Positions 28,237 to 36,900 of a stretch of 64,000 nt of DNA are shown in pieces (the stretch's first letter is position 1; every line of letters starts with the position of its first letter). The stretch is from an uncultured Pirellula sp. (GTDB lineage Bacteria; Planctomycetota; Planctomycetia; Pirellulales; Pirellulaceae). The notes under the pieces were generated by a model. That model was not told where the DNA came from. It saw nothing but the letters and a program-made list of their open reading frames with translations, and ran no database searches. Both the position numbers and the translations under genes were made by a program. The stretch is from positions 98,874-162,873 of the forward strand of contig CAITIE010000150.1 in the NCBI GenBank assembly GCA_903892355.1. The letters are read 5' to 3'.

Positions 28237-28326
28237 TGCGGATGAGAGGGGTCGAACCTCCACGGCCGTATGTATTAGGCCACTAGATCCTGAGTCTAGC
28301 GCGTCTGCCAATTCCGCCACATCCGC
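28237..28326 (-). tRNA. tRNA-Leu (anticodon CAG)
   Basis: A 90-nt class II tRNA read on the minus strand. The acceptor stem GCGGATG pairs with CATCCGC with discriminator A. The D arm carries GGCGGAATTGGCAGAC; the anticodon stem CTAGA/TCTAG encloses loop CTCAGGA with anticodon CAG. A long variable arm follows, and the T arm has GGAGG-TTCGACC-CCTCT. The 3' CCA is not encoded. Confidence 0.96.
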
Positions 28327-28474
28327 AACGTTTTAGGGGGAACAACGGCACTTGTCATAGCAACCGTTCTGCCCCGAAACGAGTCAGCGAGAATAGCCCA
28401 AATCCCAATTTCGGTCAAGTCACTGAGAAGTTCGGCCCACCCGTGCTCATTGGCCAATTTTCACGGGTCGATTT

Positions 28475-29803
28475 TCATTTAGGAAGACGCCCGATTACCG
28501 GCGTTGGCCGGTACGGGTGATCCCGCTTCTTTAATACCTTCGCTCGCAGAATCACATCCGGATTGGATTCCGGGTTCTTTCGCTCTTCTTCATCGGTCAG
28601 GTTGACAACTTTGAAAAGCCCGAGGGTCTCGATACCGCTAGCCACTCGCCCAAACACGGTATGCTTGCCATCGAAAATCGGTGTCGGCAGGAACGAAAAG
28701 TAGAATTGAGCTCCTCCAGAGTTCGGGTTGATCTCGTTGGTCGTGGTGTCGAGAGCCAGTGGAATTGCCAAGGATCCGCGGAAGTGACTCCGATGATTTG
28801 GCAGATTGAACTCACCCTTGATGGTGTACCCCGAGTTCCCCTTACCATCCCCTTTTTCACAGCCCGTCTGCGCGAGGAAGTGCTGACGCACCAAAAAAAT
28901 CGGCTTGCGGTTGTAGTATCCGTTTTCGACCAAGTAAATGAAGTTCGCGACAGACTCGGGTGCGTCATCTTCGAACAACTCAACCTCCATAACACCCTTC
29001 GTCGTCACGATTTCAACCCGTGGATTGTCCTTCGCTGCATCCTCTTGCAATCGGACCAACTCTTTCTCCCAAGTTTTTGAAATAGCAGGTATCTCTGCGA
29101 GCATGTATTGCTCCCGTTCAGGCAGTTTGCCCGCCTCCGCCAATTGCCCCCAACCCATCGATGCAAGTTCGAAGTCGCACTCGAGGAACCCGGCGTAGCC
29201 CGCGTAGAGCAACACCTCGTCGTCGATCAATCGCGGAGAACCAAGCAACGCCCTCGCAGCGAAAACCCAGCGATCCAAGCGATCGAGCTTGCCATCGGCA
29301 ATCAACATTTCCCGAAGCATCAAACCGACCGACTCGTATTTTTCGGGGGCGCTCGCGTAAAGCGCCGCTCCGCGGTTCCTCCAAAGAACCATCTTTTCAT
29401 AGGAGTTCTTAAGGTTGCTCAACCACTTCTCCCGCGCGGCATCGGTCAAGTTTTCTTCGAGCCGAAACTCGAGTCTTGCGTGGCTATCCGAAAAATCGGC
29501 TGTCGCACGTCGAAAATCGTCGGCCGATTGTCGGTAGGCAACCGCCAAAGGATTGGTATCCGACTCAGGCACCATGCCGAATACCTCGATACGGCGCATT
29601 TCCTCATCCATTTCCTTCTGCATCTTGGCCTGCTTGCGCTGTTGCCTCTCCTCGGGACTCAACTTACTGCCGGAAGGCATCGCAGCGCCACTATCGGCGC
29701 TGGGTGGCTTGTTGGGGGTAGCCTGGGCCAGCAACCGGCCCATTGGTCCCAGGAAACAGCTCAAAACCGAGGCCAGGACCGCTATGTGATACTTGTTTGT
29801 CAT
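28475..29803 (-). CDS. Secreted cyclophilin-type peptidyl-prolyl isomerase
   Basis: 442 residues from the ATG at 29803, where a signal peptide begins (TNKYHIAVLASVLSCFLG); the frame extends upstream but across the divergent rsmD start. Residues ~55-250 are helical and charged, with no known domain. The cyclophilin module occupies ~265-410: VEIVTTKGVMEVELFEDDAPESVANF, FLAQTG, NSGGAQFYFSF and GKHTVFGRVASGIETL. In ordinary cyclophilins the loop reads FHRVIPGFMIQGG; here it is IFLVRQHFLAQTG, so the catalytic Arg is shifted by one or lost. It is probably a periplasmic folding factor. Confidence 0.88.
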   Translation of the reverse strand: MTNKYHIAVLASVLSCFLGPMGRLLAQATPNKPPSADSGAAMPSGSKLSPEERQQRKQAKMQKEMDEEMRRIEVFGMVPESDTNPLAVAYRQSADDFRRATADFSDSHARLEFRLEENLTDAAREKWLSNLKNSYEKMVLWRNRGAALYASAPEKYESVGLMLREMLIADGKLDRLDRWVFAARALLGSPRLIDDEVLLYAGYAGFLECDFELASMGWGQLAEAGKLPEREQYMLAEIPAISKTWEKELVRLQEDAAKDNPRVEIVTTKGVMEVELFEDDAPESVANFIYLVENGYYNRKPIFLVRQHFLAQTGCEKGDGKGNSGYTIKGEFNLPNHRSHFRGSLAIPLALDTTTNEINPNSGGAQFYFSFLPTPIFDGKHTVFGRVASGIETLGLFKVVNLTDEEERKNPESNPDVILRAKVLKKRDHPYRPTPVIGRLPK

Positions 29804-29896
29804 GGGAAATGGGGGATGCTGTAGCGACTGATCCTCGCCGATGTGGCGATCGACCAGCAAAAAACAAGATGGTGTTCGAGAATTAGTATAACTGCT

Positions 29897-30613
29897 GTGA
29901 AAAAAACGGACTCTGAGACAATCACCCTGCGAATCATTTCCGGCAGCCTTCGCTCGCGAAAAATCCAATTCGCGTGCGACCGCCGAACCCGGCCAATGAA
30001 GGACCGAACCCGCGAAGCGGTCTTGAACCTCCTCGGTGGTACGCTCGAAGGGACCTTGGCGTTCGATCTTTTTGGCGGTTCTGGCGTTTTGGCCTTCGAG
30101 GCCATCTCGCGAGGTGCCCATGCCGCCGCCATTTGGGAGGTCTTAAGGCACGGCGCCGCAACGATCCAATCGATCGCGAACCAGCTAGGAATCGCCGACC
30201 AGACCCGGGTTCTGCACGAAGACTCGTTCCGTTGGGGCCAAAACCTTCGAGAAAACTGGGGGCAATTAGGCCCTCTCTTTCAAGCTACCAACCAAATTCA
30301 AGCCACCAACCAACCAGAACCCACCAACCAACCAGAACCCACTTGCCTACCAGAGGCCGCTGAGCCCTGGCCTAAAGAACGCCCTTGGGTCGTCTTCTGC
30401 TGCCCTCCCTACGCCATGTGGGAATCCCAAGGGGAAGCCTTGAAGTCACTGGTGCAGCAGTGGTGGCACGCTGCACCGGACGACTCGCTGTTCGCCGTGG
30501 AGCTCGAGACGGAAACACCAATCTCATGGCTCCCCGAAGGGATCGAGTGGGATATTCGCAACTACCAGCCCGCAAAAATCGCGGTCGCTCAAAAAGAAAC
30601 CACAAGCAGTTAG
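29897..30613 (+). CDS. rsmD: 16S rRNA (guanine-N2)-methyltransferase RsmD-like, altered active site
   Basis: About 238 residues from the GTG at 29897; a GTG at 29843 is also open. RsmD features are LRIISGSLRSRKIQ, the KDRTREAVLNLL motif and the SAM-binding DLFGGSGVLAFEAISRGA. The catalytic motif of these N-methyltransferases is normally (D/N)PPY/F; here it reads CCPPY (~168-172), so the acidic or Asn residue is Cys. A repeated Asn/Gln/Pro/Thr insert sits before it at residues ~135-155, making the protein ~40 residues longer than usual. It may be active with altered chemistry, or drifting. Divergent from the cyclophilin gene. Confidence 0.8.
   Translation: MKKTDSETITLRIISGSLRSRKIQFACDRRTRPMKDRTREAVLNLLGGTLEGTLAFDLFGGSGVLAFEAISRGAHAAAIWEVLRHGAATIQSIANQLGIADQTRVLHEDSFRWGQNLRENWGQLGPLFQATNQIQATNQPEPTNQPEPTCLPEAAEPWPKERPWVVFCCPPYAMWESQGEALKSLVQQWWHAAPDDSLFAVELETETPISWLPEGIEWDIRNYQPAKIAVAQKETTSS
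30305..30340. repeat. 18-bp tandem duplication inside rsmD
   Basis: Two perfect copies of ACCAACCAACCAGAACCC lie in frame and encode TNQPEP twice within the insert just ahead of the CPPY motif. Confidence 0.9.
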
Positions 30614-30659
30614 AACAGCGACCTCGCGACCGCGATTCACCCATTTGCTCAACAAATCA

Positions 30660-30694
30660 GCCAGCCCGCTACCACAGTCTGCCAGCCCGCTACC
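30660..30694. repeat. Direct repeat in rsmD-ferredoxin intergenic gap
   Basis: GCCAGCCCGCTACC occurs at 30660-30673 and again at 30681-30694, with seven bases between. It lies between two convergent genes. No clear terminator stem was found here. Confidence 0.8.
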
Positions 30695-30760
30695 TTGGAA
30701 AGCAGCAGGAAAACGGTAGCGGAAGCAGGTGCAAACGGCAAAACGAAGACGCGTCCGGAA

Positions 30761-31039
30761 TTACGAGTCAGCCAAAGGCTTCTTCTTTTCGGTGATGACT
30801 TTGCTTTGAGGCGCCATCTCCGCATTCAATTCAATGAAGCTTTTCCACTCAGCAGGAACATTGTCCTCATGGAAAATGGCCTCTACAGGGCACTCGGCGA
30901 CGCAAGCCTCGCAATCGATGCACTCATCGGGATGGATGTAGAGCATCTTTTCCCCTTCGTAGAAGCACTCTACGGGGCAAACAACAACGCAATCGGTATA
31001 GCGGCAGCCTACGCAAGGCTGGGCAACAATGTGAGCCAT
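30761..31039 (-). CDS. fdxA: 7Fe (3Fe-4S/4Fe-4S) ferredoxin
   Basis: A 92-residue electron carrier. The first cluster region, [21 protein letters not shown], follows the FdxA pattern for a 3Fe-4S plus 4Fe-4S ferredoxin, and [17 protein letters not shown] supplies the second cysteine set. A ~35-residue C-terminal tail is present, as usual for this class. It accepts or donates electrons at low potential in the cytoplasm; the partner is not evident. Its upstream region holds a 15-bp minisatellite at 31200-31320. Confidence 0.92.
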   Translation of the reverse strand: MAHIVAQPCVGCRYTDCVVVCPVECFYEGEKMLYIHPDECIDCEACVAECPVEAIFHEDNVPAEWKSFIELNAEMAPQSKVITEKKKPLADS

Positions 31040-31530
31040 GATGAAAACCTTTCCAACGAGCTACCAAATCGATCCGAGCTACCAAACCAATTCGGTAAGC
31101 CGACGAACTCTTTATGGATATCGTACGCTGTGTATCTCTACCTGTGTATCGCTACCTGTGTGTCTCTGCATGCATGCCTGTTGGGCTGGACCGGGTCGCG
31201 GGCATACCGGGTCGCGGGTATACCAGTCACGGGCATGCCAGTCACGGGCATGCCAGTCACGGGCATACCGGTCACGGGCATACCGGTCACGGGCATACCG
31301 GTCACGGGCATACCGGTCGCAGTCGTTACATAGGATCGAAATCCTCTGAAAAAACCGCCGTTTGGTGTCCCAACGTTGGCATAGTAGGCGGATCAAACAG
31401 GGGTGTCAAGCAACCTGAATCTGCTTGCTGTCGGCATCCACGGCACCTAATATTAAGTAAATCGATTGCGTTTTGATCAGCCCGGCGCTTCCATCCCTCC
31501 TTCTCCTCAAAAATCTCAAGGTCAATTGCT
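31040..31530. other. Divergent intergenic region, 491 bp, holding a minisatellite
   Basis: It separates fdxA (minus) from the sigma-factor gene (plus). Long open frames cross it only because the 15-bp repeat lacks stops. Apart from the array at 31200-31320 and short TGTGTATC-like repeats just before it, no gene or clear RNA is seen. Confidence 0.6.
31200..31320. repeat. 15-bp minisatellite, eight units
   Basis: Units of the form GGGCATACCGGTCAC run head to tail from 31200 to 31320. Four carry CATACCGGT, two carry CATGCCAGT, one carries TATACCAGT, and the first is 16 bp long. The last four units are nearly identical, so the array probably grew recently from the right. There are no spacers. 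Confidence 0.95.
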
Positions 31531-31998
31531 GTGTCCCTTTCAACCTTAGACCGAGATTTGGTGCGGGATTGCCTCCAAGGAGACGACGCTGCGTGGAGAT
31601 CGTTTTGCGAGCGATTTGCTGCATTGATCACTCACGTTGTTGCGCAGTCGGCCCTCTCGTTCGAGATGGAGATCGATGAATCCACTCGAAATGAGCTCGT
31701 AACCGAGGTTTTCAGCTCCATCTTCGATCGGGATTTCACCCTCCTTCGACGGTTTCGCGGCGAAAGCTCGCTGGCTACCTATTTGACGATCATCGCCCGG
31801 CGCATCGTGGTAAAAAGGCTCCAAGGAATGAAGGCTCTTGGTACCAAAAGCAGTTCCGAGCTATCGCCAGATGCGCTCTCCGACGCTGGCTTGGAGCGTC
31901 GCATCGACAGCCGATCGTCAATTGCTCAGGCCGTACCTGCCCCCTCGACCGCAGAGTCACTCGTACCAAATCCCAAAGCTCACCCCGAAGCTCATTAG
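31531..31998 (+). CDS. ECF-like sigma factor lacking region 4
   Basis: A 155-residue protein. Residues ~1-95 match sigma-70 region 2: VRDCLQGDDAAWRSFCERF at the start, VFSSIF, then FRGESSLATYLTIIARRIVVKRL (regions 2.3-2.4, promoter melting and -10 recognition). No region 4 helix-turn-helix follows; instead there is a Ser/Pro/Ala-rich tail of ~55 residues. The next 250 bp also show no region 4 in another frame. The start is the GTG at 31531 with AAGG about nine bases upstream. It could be a truncated gene or a real short sigma-like regulator. Confidence 0.72.
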   Translation: MSLSTLDRDLVRDCLQGDDAAWRSFCERFAALITHVVAQSALSFEMEIDESTRNELVTEVFSSIFDRDFTLLRRFRGESSLATYLTIIARRIVVKRLQGMKALGTKSSSELSPDALSDAGLERRIDSRSSIAQAVPAPSTAESLVPNPKAHPEAH

Positions 31999-32248
31999 AT
32001 GCGCGGTTCTCGTGGTGACATGCCCAAGGTCGCGATCCCAAAAAGGGTTTGTCTCCGATAGGCGTTCTCAGGGGCGCGAAAAGGGAGCGAACGCTGCGGA
32101 CTTGATTTCAACGAAAGACATCTTGAGAATTATGCGGAAATGCTTGACGATAGGGAAACCGCAACCAGCCTCCTTACGCTACTGTTCCCGTACTGCTCGG
32201 CAATCTGCTTGGCAATTCGAATCCTAGGACACTCTGCCGACGTCCTCG

Positions 32249-33520
32249 ATGCAGGCCGCTCAACATGATGCCGGCCGGTCACCCCACGCAGAGCTCACCG
32301 CAACGAAGTCCCCTCGAGCCCTTATGCCTACCGATTCGACTCGGCTGAACGACCCGCTCAATCACACAACTCAACTCCCCGATGGAGCTGATAAAGCCCT
32401 CGAAGCCTTGCATTTTCGGCTCGATCCGAAACCGGATTACTCCGAGGTGGACGTTTCCGTCCCCAGCAAACCAAACCGTTGGTTTCAACGTTGGCGGTTG
32501 CCGATTCTTCTTTTAGTCGCATCGATCCTTTCGATGACGTGGGCGGGCCTTACCGTATGGTCCCCCGTCGAAATTCTAGAAACAGCCTACAATCAAGGCT
32601 CCTTCTTTGAGGTCCGACGGTCCGTCTTGGCCAACTGGATCCCGGGACTCCTCTTCTCGCTTTCGCTTACCGCGATCTTGGGATCTCACGAATTGGGACA
32701 CTACATCGTTACCCGATGCTACGGGATTCGATCGACACCTCCCCTTTTCATTCCGTTTCCGATCAGTCCGATAGGTACATGCGGAGCGGTCATCCTCATG
32801 GAAGGCCGCCAAGCCGATCGTCGTCAGATCTTTGATATCGGCATCGCTGGACCACTCGCAGGGATGGTGATCGCGATCCCCATCGCGATCGCTGGTCTCA
32901 TGGTGGATGTCCCCCTCCGTTCCGGCGGAGTTGCATCCTACACCTTCGGCCAACCGATCCTCATTCAAATGTTGGCAAAGCTGGTCCCTTCCGCGTCGTT
33001 CCCGATGCAACAGACACCGACCGACTCCTTCGACTCGGCAGGCCTTCCGAAAGTGCTCCCACAAGACAACACACCCGGGGCGATCCCGATGACTCCTGAC
33101 ATCCAAGCTGGTTCAGGATGGCTCTTTGAATCGAAGTGGGTCTACGGCATCACCAATGTCGACATGAATCCGCTTTTGATGGCTGCTTGGGTAGGCCTAC
33201 TCGTTACTGGCCTGAACATGATTCCAATCAGCCAACTCGATGGTGGCCATGTGATCTTTGGGCTCCTCGGGGAAAAATCTCGCTTTGTGAGCTGGACCAC
33301 CTACTTCGTTTGCGTTGCCTATGTGATCTTTGGTGCTGTGATCTACCGCCAAGGCCTATTCGTTGTCATGCTGATCCTGGTCTCCCTCATGGGGGTGAAG
33401 CATCCCCCAAGTCGTAACGATAATGTCCCGGTGGGTTTCTTCCGGCAAGCTCTCGGTTGGTGCACGCTCCTGCTTCCCATCCTGTGTATTCCAATGCGCC
33501 CGGTAACCCTTGCGATGTAG
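32249..33520 (+). CDS. Site-2 protease family zinc metalloprotease (M50)
   Basis: A 423-residue membrane protein with six or more hydrophobic segments. The zinc site is HELGH (147-151), in a helix, and the third ligand is in NMIPISQLDGGH (~323-334). After HELGHY comes TRCYGIRSTPPLFIPFPI, the usual soluble-face loop of the M50 fold. Such enzymes cut transmembrane helices, often of anti-sigma factors; the sigma-factor gene immediately upstream makes that link attractive but unproven. The ATG at 32249 is used; an ATG at 32324 would shorten the polar N-terminus. Confidence 0.9.
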   Translation: MQAAQHDAGRSPHAELTATKSPRALMPTDSTRLNDPLNHTTQLPDGADKALEALHFRLDPKPDYSEVDVSVPSKPNRWFQRWRLPILLLVASILSMTWAGLTVWSPVEILETAYNQGSFFEVRRSVLANWIPGLLFSLSLTAILGSHELGHYIVTRCYGIRSTPPLFIPFPISPIGTCGAVILMEGRQADRRQIFDIGIAGPLAGMVIAIPIAIAGLMVDVPLRSGGVASYTFGQPILIQMLAKLVPSASFPMQQTPTDSFDSAGLPKVLPQDNTPGAIPMTPDIQAGSGWLFESKWVYGITNVDMNPLLMAAWVGLLVTGLNMIPISQLDGGHVIFGLLGEKSRFVSWTTYFVCVAYVIFGAVIYRQGLFVVMLILVSLMGVKHPPSRNDNVPVGFFRQALGWCTLLLPILCIPMRPVTLAM

Positions 33521-33935
33521 CATTTGTCATGCTTTTGGCCTACCTCTATTTCATTTCAACGATTCTCTCTTCGAAAAACGACGCGGTTAGTCCCCTGGTA
33601 TTATCCGCTTCGACGAAACCGTCCGAGAGGAACATCACCTTCCTCGACCTGAACTGCGTGCTCGACCAAATCCTTCATGTCAATGACTCCAAAGGCGATC
33701 GGCATCAATCCGACCCGCTGTGCGTTGAAACTTTCATCGTAAGAGACGACGACATGGCAACGGAGGCTTCCACCCACGAGCCGCCTCATCACAGACTGTT
33801 AAACATCGATCAGGCACTCCGCATACTCGCCTTTGGTGCAATCTCCAAGAACGATTACAGGCAACTCGCTTACGTTCTGCCAGAAATACGTTTTTGGATG
33901 GAGCCGTATTGTCTTCGAATTTATGGAGCTTACTC
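33521..33935. other. Ambiguous 415-bp stretch between S2P and UnbV genes
   Basis: No gene here is certain. A plus-strand frame opens at 33529, nine bases after the protease stop, and ends at 33939 in a GTGA overlap with the next gene, as a real operon gene would. On the minus strand, 33601-33792 and the end of 33799-34029 also read like protein. Confidence 0.5.
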
Positions 33936-33939
33936 GTGA
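33529..33939 (+). CDS. Possible small hypothetical protein
   Basis: 136 residues with a short hydrophobic start (LLAYLYFISTIL) that could be a membrane anchor, then a polar domain of no recognised family, ending RFWMEPYCLRIYGAYS. Its only support is position: a 9-bp gap to the protease and a stop overlapping the next start. A competing minus-strand frame covers the same bases, so this is a weak call. Confidence 0.3.
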   Translation: MLLAYLYFISTILSSKNDAVSPLVLSASTKPSERNITFLDLNCVLDQILHVNDSKGDRHQSDPLCVETFIVRDDDMATEASTHEPPHHRLLNIDQALRILAFGAISKNDYRQLAYVLPEIRFWMEPYCLRIYGAYS

Positions 33940-36900
33940 ACCAAACACGCACCTCACTTCTGCTGCTCCTGATTCTGGCAGGCCTTGGGATCGGCTTTTG
34001 GATTGCGATATCGTGGGAACGCAAGCCAACAGAACCTACAGACTCGCGATTCGAAAAGTCGGCGCGGGCTGCGTCTTTCTTGGAAAACCTCCAATACTCC
34101 AAGGCCGAATCGATCTACCAAGAACTCCAAACACTCGCGCCGAAGGAGATTGCTTACGTCCGAAACACAGCCATAGCTGCTCTAGCCAACGTCAAGTACC
34201 AAATGGACTTGTCACAGGATCCCAAGAACAACGTCGAGGAAATCCGAGCCAATCTTCCGGAACTATTCGAGCACGCTGCTGATGCCATTCGCCGTTACCG
34301 AGATTCTAACCCCGAGGATCCCATCGCCACACAACTCGACGTCCTACGAGACATTCGATGGATCTCGATCCTTAGCGCTGCCAACACCATCATCGCGGAC
34401 GAGGAACAGTCCAAACTGTTCGACAAGCTCCAGGAATATGTAAAGCAGTTCCCCGGCAATGCTTTTTTGGTGACCCAGTTCAACAACGCTGCGGAAGTTA
34501 TGAGCGCTGTCGATCCCAAGGTGTTGGCCCAAACCGTGGAGCCTCTTCGAAACGTCCAACGAGCCAATCCGAGAAATATCTACCTGCTCTGCCTACTCAT
34601 CCAACGCCTTGTACAACTCAAGGACCCATCCGCACTCGAACTCGTGGATCCACTGGCCGACCTACTCCAGCCTTTCGAGTGGAAGTGGAAAATGGAACGA
34701 CGACCTAAAGACCTCAATGATCTTCGACGCGCTGTGGAAGTGGGCAAAACGGATCTCGATGCGGCTTTTGGTATCCTGATCGGATGGGTCGGGGAGGCTA
34801 AAAACACAGAAGGCAGCTTGGTGGATGCAAAGAGCATCGATGTGAGCGAATTAGCGTTTATCGATCTCAAAGATATTGAGGCAATGCTTCAACAGCGGTT
34901 TGAAACCGGAAAGAAAAAACCCAAACGCATTCATTTCGAACCCGCCACCAGCATATCGATCGATGTGGAACGTTGCTCGGGAGTACGGTTTTTCGACTGG
35001 AATGTCGATACCCGTCCTGAAATCCTCCTATGGTCCGACACGCAATTACAACTCGGCTCCCTAGAAGGGACCGATCCCTGGAAACCAATCGCCTCGCTCG
35101 ATCTTAACTCGCCTATCCTCGGAGTTGCTGCCGTCGATTGGTTCGCCAGTGATGCCCACCGAGGTGCAAAAGCAAGGACCGAGGCTCAAAGCGACGACCC
35201 AGCCATGCAAGCAACCTTGTCGGTTCGTCATGAAACGATTCGAGACCTTACCCTCTACGGCGAAAACGGAATCCAAATCGTCGCGTTCCAAGCCCCCGTC
35301 AACGATCTGCCACAATGGAGCCTACTCACCGACGATATTGGCCTTTCGTCGTTGAAAAAAGTCAAGCAAGTCGTCCCCATCGACTGGGAATCGGATGGTG
35401 ACTTGGACTTGGTAGCCGTCACCGACGGAACCCTTTCTCTGCATGAGAATATGGGCAATCGAATGTTCCGCGAGGTCAACTCGATCAGCCAGCTCCCCGA
35501 TCGCTCGCTCGCGATCCACTCGGTGGCTATCGTTGATTATGACCGCGATGTCGATCTCGACATCATGGTTTCTCACGCACAAGGATTCGGAGTTCTCGAG
35601 AACATCCAGCATGGCCAATTCAGATTCAAAGCTCTCGACGCATCCTGGGAACCCCTCGGCAAAGCAGACTCGCTTTCGGTCGGGGATTTCAACAACAACT
35701 ATTCATGGGATTTCGCTGCTGGCGGTCCCAACGGTGTTCATGTCGTCTCCACCTTCACCCAACCAGGCCAGTCGACATCGGCACCGCTCCACGCGACTCT
35801 CAAGTCCGACAACTCCGTCGTCGCTCTCGGAGATTGGAATAATGATGCGAAACTCGATGTGATATCTCATTCCAAACAAGGAATCGAACTCTGGCTCAAC
35901 GACGGGACCTTTTCCTTCACGAATCACATTCTCGCTCCAGCAGGTAAGAATCAATTGCCGGACGAGCAAGCCCCAGGTGCGATCTCCGTCGCCGATCTCA
36001 ACGCCGATGGCTGGCTCGACGCTGCAGTGGTCATCGATGGAAAACCACTTATCCTTTCATCAACGCCGCAGACGAACCATCAGTACCTAGAGTATCGGGT
36101 CAAAGGAATCAGCGATGCCAATGGAGGCGGACGCAACAATCAATACGCGGTCGGCTCCACCGTCGAAATCTATGGGCCATTCGGTTACCAAGCACGGATC
36201 ATCGAGGATGATTCGGTTCACTTCGGCCTGGGCCCCGATGCAGCTTACTCGCTCCGAACGATCTTTGTGAATGGACTGACCCAAGGCATCATCGATCCGA
36301 AAAGCGGGGCTATCTTGGAGGAGAAACAAGTCCTCATCGGCTCGTGCCCGTTTGCATACGGATGGGATGGCTCCAAATGGGAGCTGATCACCGACCTGCT
36401 TTGGAATGCCCCCTTGGGCTTGCAAGTCGCCAAAGGCAAAGTCCTCCCAGATCGACGCTGGGAGTACTTGCTCGTCGATGGAAAACGCATGCAACCCTAC
36501 AACAATGCTTACGAACTCCGCATTACGGAGGAACTATGGGAATCGGCTTACTTCGATCATGTCGCCCTGTTACGAGTCGACCACCCTGCAGAGGTCGAGA
36601 TTGTTTCGAATGAAAAAGTTGGTCCACCATCCATCGCCGAGCCCAGTCTATGGGCCTACACGGAAACAATTCCCCCCCAATCCGTTGTCGATCAGTACGG
36701 CCAAAACTGGCTCGCATCGGCACTCCATCAAGACGGTAATGTCGCGATCCCTTTCCAAAAACGATTCAAACAAGGGCTCGTGGAATCCTCCACTCTCGAA
36801 ATCGATTTCGGTGCGATCGATACCGAGCAATCGTCCCAATTGATCTTGAACGGATGGATCTATCCAACGGACACATCCCTCAATATCGGGATCGACCAAA

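Noticed and set aside
28439..28468. Terminator after the cyclophilin gene
   Set aside because: A 7-bp inverted repeat (ACCCGTG / CACGGGT) is present, but no T run follows on the minus strand.
31200..31320. CRISPR array
   Set aside because: Units are only 15 bp, contiguous and without unique spacers, and no cas gene is in the window.
30695..31476. Long plus- and minus-strand open frames across the minisatellite
   Set aside because: They translate the 15-bp repeat as TGIPV, RYARD or GHGHT repeats. They overlap the real ferredoxin gene or lack any start context.
31838..32227. Frameshifted sigma region 4 after the short sigma factor
   Set aside because: The translations in other frames show no helix-turn-helix pattern of region 4.
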